Assembly (NCBI GenBank): GCA_016787085.1
Contig: JAEUVJ010000034.1
Span: 1-64,000 of the forward strand
DNA length: 64,000 nt
Direction: 5' to 3'
DNA from: Chitinophagaceae bacterium
Lineage (GTDB): Bacteria > Bacteroidota > Bacteroidia > Chitinophagales > Chitinophagaceae
Below the pieces are notes generated by a model that saw only the letters and a program-made list of their open reading frames with translations, made no database searches and was not told the origin of the DNA. Position 1 is the stretch's first letter. The number at the start of each line of letters is the position of its first letter. The position numbers and the translations under genes were made by a program. This document shows, piece by piece, positions 9,153 through 17,653 of this stretch.

Positions 9153-10115
9153 CTATCCTTTCAGCTTCTTGACCGCAGCAGTGAACCGGGGTATTACTTC
9201 AAAGGCGTCGCCTACGATACCATAATCGGCGGCTTTAAAAAAGGGAGCTTCAGGGTCTTTATTGATCACTACGATCACTTTGCTTCTGTTCACACCGGCC
9301 AGGTGCTGTATAGCCCCGGATATCCCGATTGCAATGTACAGGTTGGGGGCAATTGCAAAACCTGTTTGCCCTACGTGTTCGTTATGCGGACGCCAGTGCG
9401 CATCCGCCACGGGACGGCTGCAGGCTGTAGCCGCATGCAATGTTTTGGCCAATTCTTCCACCATGCCCCAGTTCTCCGGCCCTTTCAGCCCACGTCCTGC
9501 ACTCACTACGATCTCTGCTTCGGTCAGGGGCACTTCGCCACTTGATTTGGTCACATTGGTTACTTTCACTTTGCCGGGTTCTACGGAAACATTAGCCTGC
9601 ACTACTTCAGCAACACCTTCACCGGCCACTACCGGGTAAGCATTGGGGTTTAGGGCAATGATCTTAATGTCTGTATTGACCGATATGTTAGCGAATGCTT
9701 TTCCGGAGAATACATTTTTCTTGACCGTAAAGCCGTTGGATGTATCTGGTAACGCCACAGCGCCTGATACCAGGCCTGCTTTTAATCTCGCTGATAATCT
9801 CGGGGCAATGGCCTTTCCATCCACATTATTAGAGAATATGATCACTTTGGCGCCGGTCTGTTGCGCTATCTCTCCAATCACTTTGGTATCCACCTGTGCA
9901 TCAAAATGGTTGAGTATATCATTATTTACATGATGGATCTTTTTTACACCGTATTTACCTAATGAAGGCAGGTCGCCGGTTACTTTGCCAAGAACGACGC
10001 CTTCTGCAATAGTGCCGAGTTGCTCTGCTATTTTGGCGCCATAACTGATCGCTTCCAGCGAAGCCTTTTTAACATGGCCGTCTTCGGCAGTGTCAATGAA
10101 TATTAAAACAGACAT
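9153..10115 (-). CDS. etfA: Electron transfer flavoprotein subunit alpha
   Basis: A 320-residue EtfA. With EtfB it forms the soluble heterodimer that takes electrons from acyl-CoA and other dehydrogenases and passes them to the quinone pool. The C-terminal FAD-binding domain is intact: S-A-G-R-G-L-K-G near residue 207, S-R-P-V-A-D near 240, V-G-Q-T-G near 255, I-G-I-S-G-A-I-Q-H near 270, and N-K-D-P-E-A-P-F-F near 290. It lies 37 bases downstream of etfB; the short spacer contains a low-complexity GAGTTA-like repeat. Confidence 0.95.
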   Translation of the reverse strand: MSVLIFIDTAEDGHVKKASLEAISYGAKIAEQLGTIAEGVVLGKVTGDLPSLGKYGVKKIHHVNNDILNHFDAQVDTKVIGEIAQQTGAKVIIFSNNVDGKAIAPRLSARLKAGLVSGAVALPDTSNGFTVKKNVFSGKAFANISVNTDIKIIALNPNAYPVVAGEGVAEVVQANVSVEPGKVKVTNVTKSSGEVPLTEAEIVVSAGRGLKGPENWGMVEELAKTLHAATACSRPVADAHWRPHNEHVGQTGFAIAPNLYIAIGISGAIQHLAGVNRSKVIVVINKDPEAPFFKAADYGIVGDAFEVIPRFTAAVKKLKG

Positions 10116-10152
10116 ATTTGAATAAGTTAGGAGTTAAGAGTTATGAGTCAGG

Positions 10153-10896
10153 TTAAAAGGCTTTCGCTTCTTCATGGAGCAAACGAACGAGTTCTTCCAC
10201 GTTATCGGCAGGCACTAATTTCACACCTGCTTTGGCAGGAGGCAATCCAAAACCTGCTACTGATGTCAGCGCATCTGTTGTTGCGGGTTCCAGCACTTTT
10301 AATGGTTTTGTTCTCGCTGCCATAATGCCCCGCATATTCGGGATGCGCTGTTCTGCCATACCCTTTTGTGCGCTAGCTACTACCGGTAATTCTACTTCAC
10401 ACATCTCTTCACCACCTTCTATTTCACGGGTAATGGTGGCCTTGGTACCAGCCAGTTCAAATTTTGTGGCTAAGGATATATAAGGCATATCCAGCAATTC
10501 GGCTACCATACCACCAATGGATGAACCATTGTAATCAATCGTTTCTTTACCTGTAAATACCAGGTCGTATCCGCCTTGTCTGGCTATTTCTGCTATTTGA
10601 GAAGCAATGTAAAAACTATCATGGCTGTCGGCATTGACACGGATGGCTTCGTCTCCGCCTAAGGCCAGCGCTTTGCGGATGATGGGCTCTGCGTCGGCTG
10701 AAGCCACCGTTACGAGGTGAATGACGGTTGCCGCATCTTTTTCTTTCAGTTCAATGGCACGTACAAGGGCATACCACTCGTCGTAGGGATTGATGATCCA
10801 CTGCACGCCATTGGTATCGAATTTCGTGTTGTTATCGGTGAAAGCTATTTTTGCCGTAGTGTCCGGCGTTTTACTGATACAAACTAAGATCTTCAT
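10153..10896 (-). CDS. etfB: Electron transfer flavoprotein subunit beta
   Basis: A 247-residue EtfB, first gene of the etfBA operon. It starts with the family's K-I-L-V-C-I-S-K-T-P-D-T, has the I-N-P-Y-D-E-W motif near residue 36, and the AMP/FAD-contact stretch F-T-G-K-E-T-I-D-Y-N-G near residue 115. It pairs with EtfA to carry electrons from fatty and amino acid oxidation. Divergent to the TPR gene at 11000, with a shared 103-base upstream region. Confidence 0.95.
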   Translation of the reverse strand: MKILVCISKTPDTTAKIAFTDNNTKFDTNGVQWIINPYDEWYALVRAIELKEKDAATVIHLVTVASADAEPIIRKALALGGDEAIRVNADSHDSFYIASQIAEIARQGGYDLVFTGKETIDYNGSSIGGMVAELLDMPYISLATKFELAGTKATITREIEGGEEMCEVELPVVASAQKGMAEQRIPNMRGIMAARTKPLKVLEPATTDALTSVAGFGLPPAKAGVKLVPADNVEELVRLLHEEAKAF

Positions 10897-10942
10897 GGTT
10901 GTAGTTTAATCGTTAGGCGAATAGTTGTTTATGCAACTAAAA

Positions 10943-10950
10943 CAAAGATA
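10943..10950 (-). promoter_or_regulatory. -7 promoter box for etfBA (TATCTTTG)
   Basis: TATCTTTG on the minus strand fully matches TAnnTTTG, 47 bases upstream of the etfB start. The -33 region is weak. Confidence 0.5.
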
Positions 10951-10999
10951 AGCGAAGGAATTTTAAATAAAGCACATCCGGGTATTTTTTTTACACAAT

Positions 11000-11311
11000 A
11001 TGGACAGGATCGCAAAACTCAGGGAATTTTTACAGGCAAACCCAGCAGACAGCTTTGTGCGGCATGCGCTGGCGCTGGAGTATATCAAGTTGGGTGATGA
11101 TACAACTGCCCGGAATTTATTTGAAACGATACTTGAACAGGAGCCCGGCTATGTGGGTTCTTATTACCATCTTGCCAAATTGCTGGAACGGAATGAGGAT
11201 ACGGATGGCGCCATCAAAGTATATGAAAAAGGGATGGAGGAAGCGAAGAAGATCGGAGACAATCATGCTTTTGGTGAATTGAGAAGCGCTTATGAGGAAT
11301 TAACTTTTTAA
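11000..11311 (+). CDS. Small tetratricopeptide repeat protein
   Basis: A 103-residue protein with about two TPR units: residues 18-50 (F-V-R-H-A-L-A-L-E-Y-I-K-L-G-D-D) and 52-85 (P-G-Y-V-G-S-Y-Y-H-L-A-K-L-L-E-R). It has no signal peptide and should be a cytoplasmic adaptor. It ends one base before tilS, so the two are probably co-transcribed; the partner is not known. Confidence 0.8.
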   Translation: MDRIAKLREFLQANPADSFVRHALALEYIKLGDDTTARNLFETILEQEPGYVGSYYHLAKLLERNEDTDGAIKVYEKGMEEAKKIGDNHAFGELRSAYEELTF

Positions 11312-11312
11312 A

Positions 11313-12689
11313 ATGTCTTTACTCGATAGGTTTCAGAATAATATCCGGCAACAGCATCTTTTCTCAGCAAAGGATAAATTGCTGCTGGCCGTCAGCGGCG
11401 GTGTTGATTCTGTTGTCCTGTGCGAGCTATGTAAACAGGCGGGTTATGATTTTATCATAGCACATTGTAATTTCCAGTTGAGAGGAGAGGAGAGTGAAAG
11501 GGATGAAAGGTTTGTGAGAGAATTAGGAAAAAAATATGGGACAGAAGTATGGGTTAAAAAATTTGAAACGGAAAGTTATGCTGCTGACCATAAGTTGTCC
11601 ATCCAGGAAGCAGCGAGGGAGTTACGATATACCTGGTTTGAGGAATTAGTAAATGATCTGTTTACAACAGAGAATAGCCGATCAAAGGTGATCCCTGCTC
11701 ACCATTCACCCCTCACCATTCATCTTCTTACCGCCCACCATGCAGACGATAATAATGAGACCCTGCTGATGAATTTCTTCCGGGGAACAGGATTGCACGG
11801 ATTGACAGGTATCCCGGTAAAGGCAGGCTATATCCGGAGACCCCTGCTTACTTTCTCCAAGGAAGAACTGATGATTTTTGCCAAAGAAAACAAACTGGAT
11901 TTTGCAGAAGACTCATCCAACCTCTCTTCCAAATACACCCGCAATTACTTCCGGAATGAGATCATTCCTGCTATCAGCAAAGTGTATCCGCAGGTGAAGG
12001 AGAACCTGCAGGATAATATCGAACGGTTCAAAGAGATTGAAAAACTGTATAAGGCCTCTGTCGGAGAGATCAGGAAGAAGCTGTGTAAACAGAAGGGAAA
12101 TGAGATACATATTCCTGTCAAACAGTTGATGGGATATAGGAACAAAGCACTGATCTATGAGATCATTGCTGATCACGGCTTCTCTGAAAAGCAGGTGGAT
12201 GAAGTGATCAAACTGGCCGAAAGTGAGTCGGGAAGATATATTCAATCTCCCGGGAACACTTATCGTATCATCCGTCACCGGCATTGGTTTATTATCAGCC
12301 CGGTTACTTCCATAGAGTCGGAGAATATCGTCATCGAAGAAAATGATCAGCAAATTCAGTTCTCAGAAGGAACGCTGCATATCGGGATAGTCAGCAACCT
12401 GGAACCAATAACAAGTAATCACACAGCCTGTCTCGATGCAAAAGAGATCAGTTTCCCGCTGTTACTCCGCAAATGGAAGACCGGTGATTATTTTTATCCT
12501 CTCGGTATGAAAAAGAAAAAGAAGCTGGCCCGTTTCTTTATTGATCAAAAACTTTCTAAGGCGGATAAAGAAAAAGTGTGGGTAATTGAAATGAACAAAA
12601 AGATCATCTGGGTGGTGGGTCACCGGATTGACGACAGGTTCAGAATAACCGGTCAGACGCAAAAGGTGCTGAAGATCACTTTTGCTTAA
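11313..12689 (+). CDS. tilS: tRNA(Ile)-lysidine synthetase
   Basis: A 458-residue N-type ATP pyrophosphatase that adds lysine to C34 of tRNA-Ile(CAU), changing it from Met to Ile decoding; essential in most bacteria. The PP-loop S-G-G-V-D-S is at residues 28-33 and the H-H-A-D-D-N-N-E-T motif follows near 147. The C-terminal TilS domain (W-K-T-G-D-Y-F-Y-P-L-G) is present. Between the PP-loop and the HHADD motif the chain is longer than usual, because of an in-frame stretch (11698-11722) built from two copies of CTCACCATTCA; see findings. It ends with a 4-base overlap with the convergent rhomboid gene. Confidence 0.92.
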   Translation: MSLLDRFQNNIRQQHLFSAKDKLLLAVSGGVDSVVLCELCKQAGYDFIIAHCNFQLRGEESERDERFVRELGKKYGTEVWVKKFETESYAADHKLSIQEAARELRYTWFEELVNDLFTTENSRSKVIPAHHSPLTIHLLTAHHADDNNETLLMNFFRGTGLHGLTGIPVKAGYIRRPLLTFSKEELMIFAKENKLDFAEDSSNLSSKYTRNYFRNEIIPAISKVYPQVKENLQDNIERFKEIEKLYKASVGEIRKKLCKQKGNEIHIPVKQLMGYRNKALIYEIIADHGFSEKQVDEVIKLAESESGRYIQSPGNTYRIIRHRHWFIISPVTSIESENIVIEENDQQIQFSEGTLHIGIVSNLEPITSNHTACLDAKEISFPLLLRKWKTGDYFYPLGMKKKKKLARFFIDQKLSKADKEKVWVIEMNKKIIWVVGHRIDDRFRITGQTQKVLKITFA

Positions 12690-13384
12690 CCGCCAAACTG
12701 GATGATGTCTTCCAGGCTCATATTCTTTATCTGCTCAACAAATAATGAAAGCACGGGATAGTCGGCAAAAGATACACAGGCAATAATGGTAAATGCCAGC
12801 CCGAACAATGCTCCGAATATATGGGCTGAGTGATTAATATTGTCACCTCCTCTTTTTTCCATCCAGTTTGAGACAAACAGGTAGATGATCCCAAAAAGAA
12901 AACCGGCAATATAGATCGGTATAAAGAAGAGTCCCATGCCTGCCAGCGGCCGGAAAAGAATACTGGCAAAAACTACGGCTGATACAGCACCTGATGCGCC
13001 GAGGCTCCTATAATGATAGTTGTTCTTATTTTTTGCGTAGGTAGGGAGCAGCGAAGCAGCCAGCGCCAACACATACATACCGAGATACACCAGCTTGCCG
13101 GCATTGCCGAATACTTCAATGAACTGAAACTCCACACCGAGATAAACAGGGCCGGAAGGGGTATTGACCTTCCCCTCACCAAAAACATAAAGAGCAAACA
13201 TATTGAAAAGCAGGTGGCCGATGTCGGCATGCAGCAACCCACAACTGAAAAAACGGTACCACTGTCCTCTTTTAACGGCAGGCGGGTAGAAGATCAGCTG
13301 ATCCATCAGCCGTTGGTTGCTGAAGGCAGTGAATGAAATGATAGCTGTAATGATGATAATGATAAGCGTAACTGATATTTCCAT
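12686..13384 (-). CDS. Rhomboid family intramembrane serine protease
   Basis: A 232-residue membrane protein with about six transmembrane helices. The catalytic Ser is S131 in G-A-S-G, the catalytic His is H188 in H-S-A-H-I-F-G, and the TM2 H-x-x-x-N pair is H57/N61, so it is predicted active. Rhomboids cut other membrane proteins inside the bilayer; the substrate here is unknown. It overlaps tilS tail-to-tail by 4 bases and lies 34 bases downstream of rlmH on the same strand. Confidence 0.88.
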   Translation of the reverse strand: MEISVTLIIIIITAIISFTAFSNQRLMDQLIFYPPAVKRGQWYRFFSCGLLHADIGHLLFNMFALYVFGEGKVNTPSGPVYLGVEFQFIEVFGNAGKLVYLGMYVLALAASLLPTYAKNKNNYHYRSLGASGAVSAVVFASILFRPLAGMGLFFIPIYIAGFLFGIIYLFVSNWMEKRGGDNINHSAHIFGALFGLAFTIIACVSFADYPVLSLFVEQIKNMSLEDIIQFGG

Positions 13385-13417
13385 GTGGCTTATTTCAGGA
13401 GACCGAATATAGAATTT

Positions 13418-13891
13418 TTATTGGTGATGATACTTCTCATTTTTCAAAATGGTGCAGGCCCGGTAGATCTGTTCGGCGAGTACCAGGCGTACCAACTGGT
13501 GCGGGAATGTGAGCTCTGATAAACTCCATGTATAGTTAGCTCTTTTGAGTATTGCTTCATCCAGTCCGTATGCCCCTCCGATAAGGAATACCATTTTCCT
13601 GGTGCTTTCGTTGGCCCTGGCCTGTATGAAATCTGCCAGTTTTCTTGAGGTTAGTTGTTTTCCTCTTTCATCTAAGGCCACCAGGTAGTCGTCTTTATCT
13701 AACCACTCCAGGATCGTTTCGCCTTCTTTCCTCTTCAGGTCCATTTCACTGAGCATACCCGCATTTTTAGGAACAGGAATGATATTCCATTCTGCCTTGA
13801 AATATTTGCTGATCCTGCCTGTAAAATCATCCACCCCTGTTTTTACATAGGGTTCATGATTTTTTCCTATTGCCCAGAATTGGAGTTTCAT
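13418..13891 (-). CDS. rlmH: 23S rRNA pseudouridine(1915)-N3 methyltransferase
   Basis: A 157-residue SPOUT methyltransferase that methylates pseudouridine 1915 in helix 69 of 23S rRNA. The knot motif F-L-I-G-G-A-Y-G-L-D is near residue 103, and the C-terminal S-E-L-T-F-P-H-Q-L-V-R-L-V-L-A-E-Q-I-Y-R-A signature is complete. Length matches the family. Confidence 0.93.
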   Translation of the reverse strand: MKLQFWAIGKNHEPYVKTGVDDFTGRISKYFKAEWNIIPVPKNAGMLSEMDLKRKEGETILEWLDKDDYLVALDERGKQLTSRKLADFIQARANESTRKMVFLIGGAYGLDEAILKRANYTWSLSELTFPHQLVRLVLAEQIYRACTILKNEKYHHQ

Positions 13892-14011
13892 GCAAGAGAC
13901 TGTTTAAAAGGTTCAATAGTTTCAGGATTCAAAAAGGTTTATTGGTCCGTGCAAAATTCTGGTTTATTGAATGAGTATGAACTTTTGAACTCCTTCAACG
14001 TTTTGAACCTG

Positions 14012-15406
14012 TCAAAACGCTTTCTTCACTTCTTCTTTGATCTGTACTTCTGTGACAGGTCCGTATTTCTCTGCGATCTTTTTTATATCTGCTGACTTGC
14101 CGACCATGACGAACTGCAGTTTGTCTTTGGGAAAATATTGAGCAATGATCTGCCGGGCTTTTGCCGTGGTTAATCCATCCACATTCTTCTGAAATGTATT
14201 GATGAACGATTCATTGAAACCGTACCAGAACATCTGTGTAAGTAAACCTGCCAGTTGGCCCGATGTTTCATAACGGGGAGGGAACTGTCCTTTGACATAG
14301 TTCTTTGCAGAGGTGAGAGATGTTTCATCAATACCTTTCTCATGAAGTTTATTCAATACCTCCAGAGCTTTATCAATGGCTGCCTCCGTTGTTTTACCTG
14401 CAGTGAATGTAGTAATGGCAAATGTACCGGCATTCTTCAAGGGGTTGAAACGGCTGCTGGCGCCATAAGTCAACCCTGTATTTACCCGCAGTTCATCGTT
14501 CAGCATAGAAGTAAAGCGTCCTCCAAAAAGTGTATTGACCACTTCGATTGACACATAATCAGGATTATTGCGGCTGATACCCGGAGCACCGATATAGAAG
14601 GTGGTCTCTTTTGCATCATCCTTGTTGATCAGCAGTACCCGGTTGCTATTAGGTTTAACAACGGGTTTGGCTGCTTCATTCGCCTGCGCCTGTTTCCCTT
14701 TGGCCCATGCAGCAAATAATTTAGTCACCGCCGCTTTCATTTCTTTTGTGTTGAAATCACCAACAATGGAAAGGGCAGAGCCGTTAGGGACATAATTCTC
14801 CTGGTAGAATTTTTTCAGGTCTGCTGAAGTAATGACTGTTACGGTAGATATCTTTCCCTGTACCACATTGCCATATACATGTTCGCCGTAAAGGAATTTA
14901 TCGAAATAAGAGCCAATTACCGAACGGGGGCTTTCTTTGGCCTGTTCCAGGCTGACCAGCACCCTTTTCTTTTCTTTTTCAAATTCCGTATTGTCAAATG
15001 CCGGCTCTGTGAGTATTTCTTTGATAATAGGTAAAACTTTGTCTTTGTCTTTTGCTGCAAATTTGGAAGATAACCCTGCTGATTCCTTTGACGCAAAAGT
15101 GTTGACAGTTGCACCAATAAAGTCTAACTCTTCATCCAGCTTTGCTTTTGGATAATTCGTTGTCCCGTATTTGAGACCAGATGCAGTCAGCGATGCCAGC
15201 CCTGATTTTTCGCCGTCATAGATGGCACCGGCAGGCAGGATGGCTGATACATTGATCACCGGCACTTCATGCTGTTCCATCAGGTAAACGGTAAGACCAT
15301 TCTTTAGCGTGAACTTTTCATAGGCCGGCAGTTTATAGTCCTGTGCTATGGTCTGCAAAGTGAAAATAACGAACGCAAACAGTATTGAATATTTTATAAA
15401 TTTCAT
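14012..15406 (-). CDS. M16 family protein lacking the zinc site (inactive partner)
   Basis: A 464-residue secreted protein (signal peptide about residues 1-21, ending T-I-A-Q) with two M16 half-domains. The place where active M16 peptidases carry H-x-x-E-H reads S-G-L-A-S-L-T here (near residue 70), so the zinc ligands are lost. Such proteins normally pair with an active subunit, as in mitochondrial processing peptidase and bacterial M16 pairs. The active partner is encoded 4 bases upstream on the same strand. A periplasmic heterodimer is the likely form. Confidence 0.88.
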   Translation of the reverse strand: MKFIKYSILFAFVIFTLQTIAQDYKLPAYEKFTLKNGLTVYLMEQHEVPVINVSAILPAGAIYDGEKSGLASLTASGLKYGTTNYPKAKLDEELDFIGATVNTFASKESAGLSSKFAAKDKDKVLPIIKEILTEPAFDNTEFEKEKKRVLVSLEQAKESPRSVIGSYFDKFLYGEHVYGNVVQGKISTVTVITSADLKKFYQENYVPNGSALSIVGDFNTKEMKAAVTKLFAAWAKGKQAQANEAAKPVVKPNSNRVLLINKDDAKETTFYIGAPGISRNNPDYVSIEVVNTLFGGRFTSMLNDELRVNTGLTYGASSRFNPLKNAGTFAITTFTAGKTTEAAIDKALEVLNKLHEKGIDETSLTSAKNYVKGQFPPRYETSGQLAGLLTQMFWYGFNESFINTFQKNVDGLTTAKARQIIAQYFPKDKLQFVMVGKSADIKKIAEKYGPVTEVQIKEEVKKAF

Positions 15407-15410
15407 GGTA

Positions 15411-16724
15411 TTATTCCTCTGTGTTTGATTTTAAAATGCCGACGCTCCTATTGCTTTTGGTAAAATACTTATTGGCTACCCGTTTGATGTCTTCTGCTGT
15501 TACTTTGTTGTATAAAGCCGGAGCGTCGAACATCTTCCTGTAGTCGCCAAAGAACACTTCATACGTGCCGATATTATTCGATTTGCCATTGATCGTTTCG
15601 ACCTGGTTATAGAATTCCATCACTTTCTGATTCTTTACTTTTTGCAGTTCATTTTCGGTGATGCCATCTTTTTTGATCTTTTCCAGTTCTTCATAAATGG
15701 ATCTTTCAAGATCAGCTTCATTTATAGCTTTACTGGTCACGGCATATATCCCAAAAAGGTAAGGGTCGAAACTGGCGCCGTAATCGGTGAATACGGAAGT
15801 GGCCAGTTGTTTTTTATCCACAAGAGATGAATATAACCTGGAAGATTTGCCGCTGCTTAAAATATCACTCAGTAATGCCAGTGCATAGTAGTCTTCGTGT
15901 TTTGCTTCAGGAGCATGGTAAACGATATTGAGATAGGGGGTGGCCACATCTTTCTGCACTACTATTCTTCTTTCACCTGTTTGCGGTGCTTCCACGGTAT
16001 GCACTTTGGGAGGTTCAGGTTGTGCAGGTATCGGTTCAAGGTATTTCTCCGCCAGTTTTTTTATATCCTCTGTTTTGACACTGCCTGATATCACGACTAC
16101 ACAGTTGTTCGGTGAATAGTAGGTCTTGAAATACCTTTCCAGGTCGCTTTGCTTCCAGTTCTTCATGTCATCTTCATAACCGATCACCGGCCAATGGTAA
16201 GGATGCTCCTGGAAGGCGGTGGCCTGTACGGACTGGCCTAACAGGTTCCAGGGTGAGTTTTCCAGCCCGGTACTTCTTTCAGAAAGAACAACGCCTCTTT
16301 CGCTTTCCACCATTTTCGGATCAATGCTCAGACTGGATATGCGGTCGCCTTCGAGGTCGAATATCACTTCGGAGGCAGAGGCCGGGAACCAGTTGGTATA
16401 GACCGTGACATTTTCCGTGGTGTATGCATTATTGGCGCCACCATTGAATTCCATGGTCCGGTCAAACTCCTTAGGACCGAATTTTTTGGCGCCGTTAAAC
16501 ATCATGTGTTCAAAAAAATGGGAGAGACCGGTAATGCCCTGGTATTCGTTTCGTGAACCCACTTTATAAAACAGGTACATATTAGCATTGGGGATGGAAT
16601 TATCTTCCACCACCAGGAATTTCATCCCGTTCTTCAGGGTGAAGGTCTTTACATCGTCTGCTTTCATCTGGGCTTGCAGTGAAACGCACAGCACCAGTAA
16701 AGCAGGAAGGAATGCTTTTTTCAT
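15411..16724 (-). CDS. M16 family zinc metallopeptidase (active subunit)
   Basis: A 437-residue peptidase with a signal peptide (about 1-19). The inverted zinc motif H-F-F-E-H is at residues 69-73, with the distal Glu in the E-S-E-R-G-V-V-L-S-E stretch. It should degrade or process peptides in the periplasm. It is the first gene of a two-gene operon with the inactive M16 partner. Confidence 0.9.
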   Translation of the reverse strand: MKKAFLPALLVLCVSLQAQMKADDVKTFTLKNGMKFLVVEDNSIPNANMYLFYKVGSRNEYQGITGLSHFFEHMMFNGAKKFGPKEFDRTMEFNGGANNAYTTENVTVYTNWFPASASEVIFDLEGDRISSLSIDPKMVESERGVVLSERSTGLENSPWNLLGQSVQATAFQEHPYHWPVIGYEDDMKNWKQSDLERYFKTYYSPNNCVVVISGSVKTEDIKKLAEKYLEPIPAQPEPPKVHTVEAPQTGERRIVVQKDVATPYLNIVYHAPEAKHEDYYALALLSDILSSGKSSRLYSSLVDKKQLATSVFTDYGASFDPYLFGIYAVTSKAINEADLERSIYEELEKIKKDGITENELQKVKNQKVMEFYNQVETINGKSNNIGTYEVFFGDYRKMFDAPALYNKVTAEDIKRVANKYFTKSNRSVGILKSNTEE

Positions 16725-16882
16725 ACTATAAAAATGGAATTTGAATAAGAGGGGCTAAAGCTAAGGAAAGGAAGGATGCAATAACAGCCGTTTGGCAAAA
16801 TCAGCATGTTTTTCACAGGAATATGACACTGATTTTGCCCCAACCGATTTTTCCTTTATTTTTGCCGCCCGGTTAACGGAAA

Positions 16883-16959
16883 GGCCCCGTAGCTCAACTG
16901 AATAGAGCATCCCGACTAAGAAGTCGGGAAGGTTTCAGGTCCGAATCCTGGCGGGATTA
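16883..16959 (+). pseudogene. Degenerate tRNA-Arg-like copy
   Basis: The first 28 bases equal those of the intact tRNA-Arg 19 bases downstream, and the T-arm is recognisable, but the anticodon arm is 3 bases longer (16910-16929 folds as a 7-bp stem with a 6-base loop, so no normal 7-base anticodon loop) and the acceptor stem has a C-A mismatch and two G-T pairs at its end. It would be 77 bases long. It is most simply a decayed tandem duplicate; a working odd tRNA is less likely. Confidence 0.6.
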
Positions 16960-16978
16960 AATAAATAAAGTAATTAAA

Positions 16979-17052
16979 GGCCCCGTAGCTCAACTGAATA
17001 GAGCATTTGACTACGGATCAAAAGGTTTCAGGTTTGAATCCTGACGGGGTCA
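16979..17052 (+). tRNA. tRNA-Arg (anticodon ACG)
   Basis: A complete cloverleaf of 74 bases: acceptor GGCCCCG with CGGGGTC and discriminator A, D-arm GCTC/GAGC, anticodon stem TTTGA/TCAAA with loop CTACGGA giving ACG, and T-arm TCAGG/CCTGA. CCA is not encoded. A terminator follows at once. Confidence 0.93.
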
Positions 17053-17054
17053 CC

Positions 17055-17084
17055 AAAAGCAACTCATGCGAGTTGCTTTTTTTT
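17055..17084 (+). terminator. tRNA-Arg terminator
   Basis: A perfect 10-bp stem (17055-17064 with 17071-17080), a 6-base loop, and an unbroken T run to 17084. Confidence 0.9.
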
Positions 17085-17653
17085 ATAAGTGCCTGTATAA
17101 TATTCTTCTTACAAGCGATTATTCGACGTCTGCTTTCATCTGAACAGGATAGCTATTCTGCTCTCATGCGCAGAATATGTTTGTTTACCACTAAAAGGGT
17201 ATTGACTTAGGGCTTTTTTTAACGTAGCTTCATATAGATATCATAGTCAGGATTCCCGCCCACCCTCTCCCGACTTTTTATACAGGTTATTACTTCATGG
17301 TTCTGGTAGCCAGTTCATTGATCCCCTGAGGCGCAGCCGGATATAAATCTTTAAGACCAATTGCCGGAAGCAGCGCCTGGAAAAACTAATGTAATGATGG
17401 AATACTGCGTACCCGGAATAGAACGCCTGCTGAAATAAATGATACTATAAAAAGGTAATACACTTCTTTTTCAGTTAACAGACATTGCTCAGATCATTAT
17501 GCCTGCTGTTATGGATGCCTGTCATTGCCGTCTTCTTTCATACTCCTTCATTTCATTGGCAAAAAACTATACAGCCGCCTGTACAGGCAGGCTGTCCGCT
17601 CTTTGATGTCTTCGGCAACCTTATTCATTTAAAAATAAAAACAGGAGGTTACT
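17085..17653. other. Intergenic region with a palindrome upstream of the subtilase
   Basis: No gene is seen in about 570 bases. At 17571-17595 lies a near-perfect inverted repeat whose core (17577-17588) is a 12-bp palindrome extended by ACAGCC/GGCTGT arms with one extra base. It is 59 bases before the subtilase start and may be an operator. An unusually strong AGGAGG ribosome-binding site is at 17643-17648. Confidence 0.4.
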
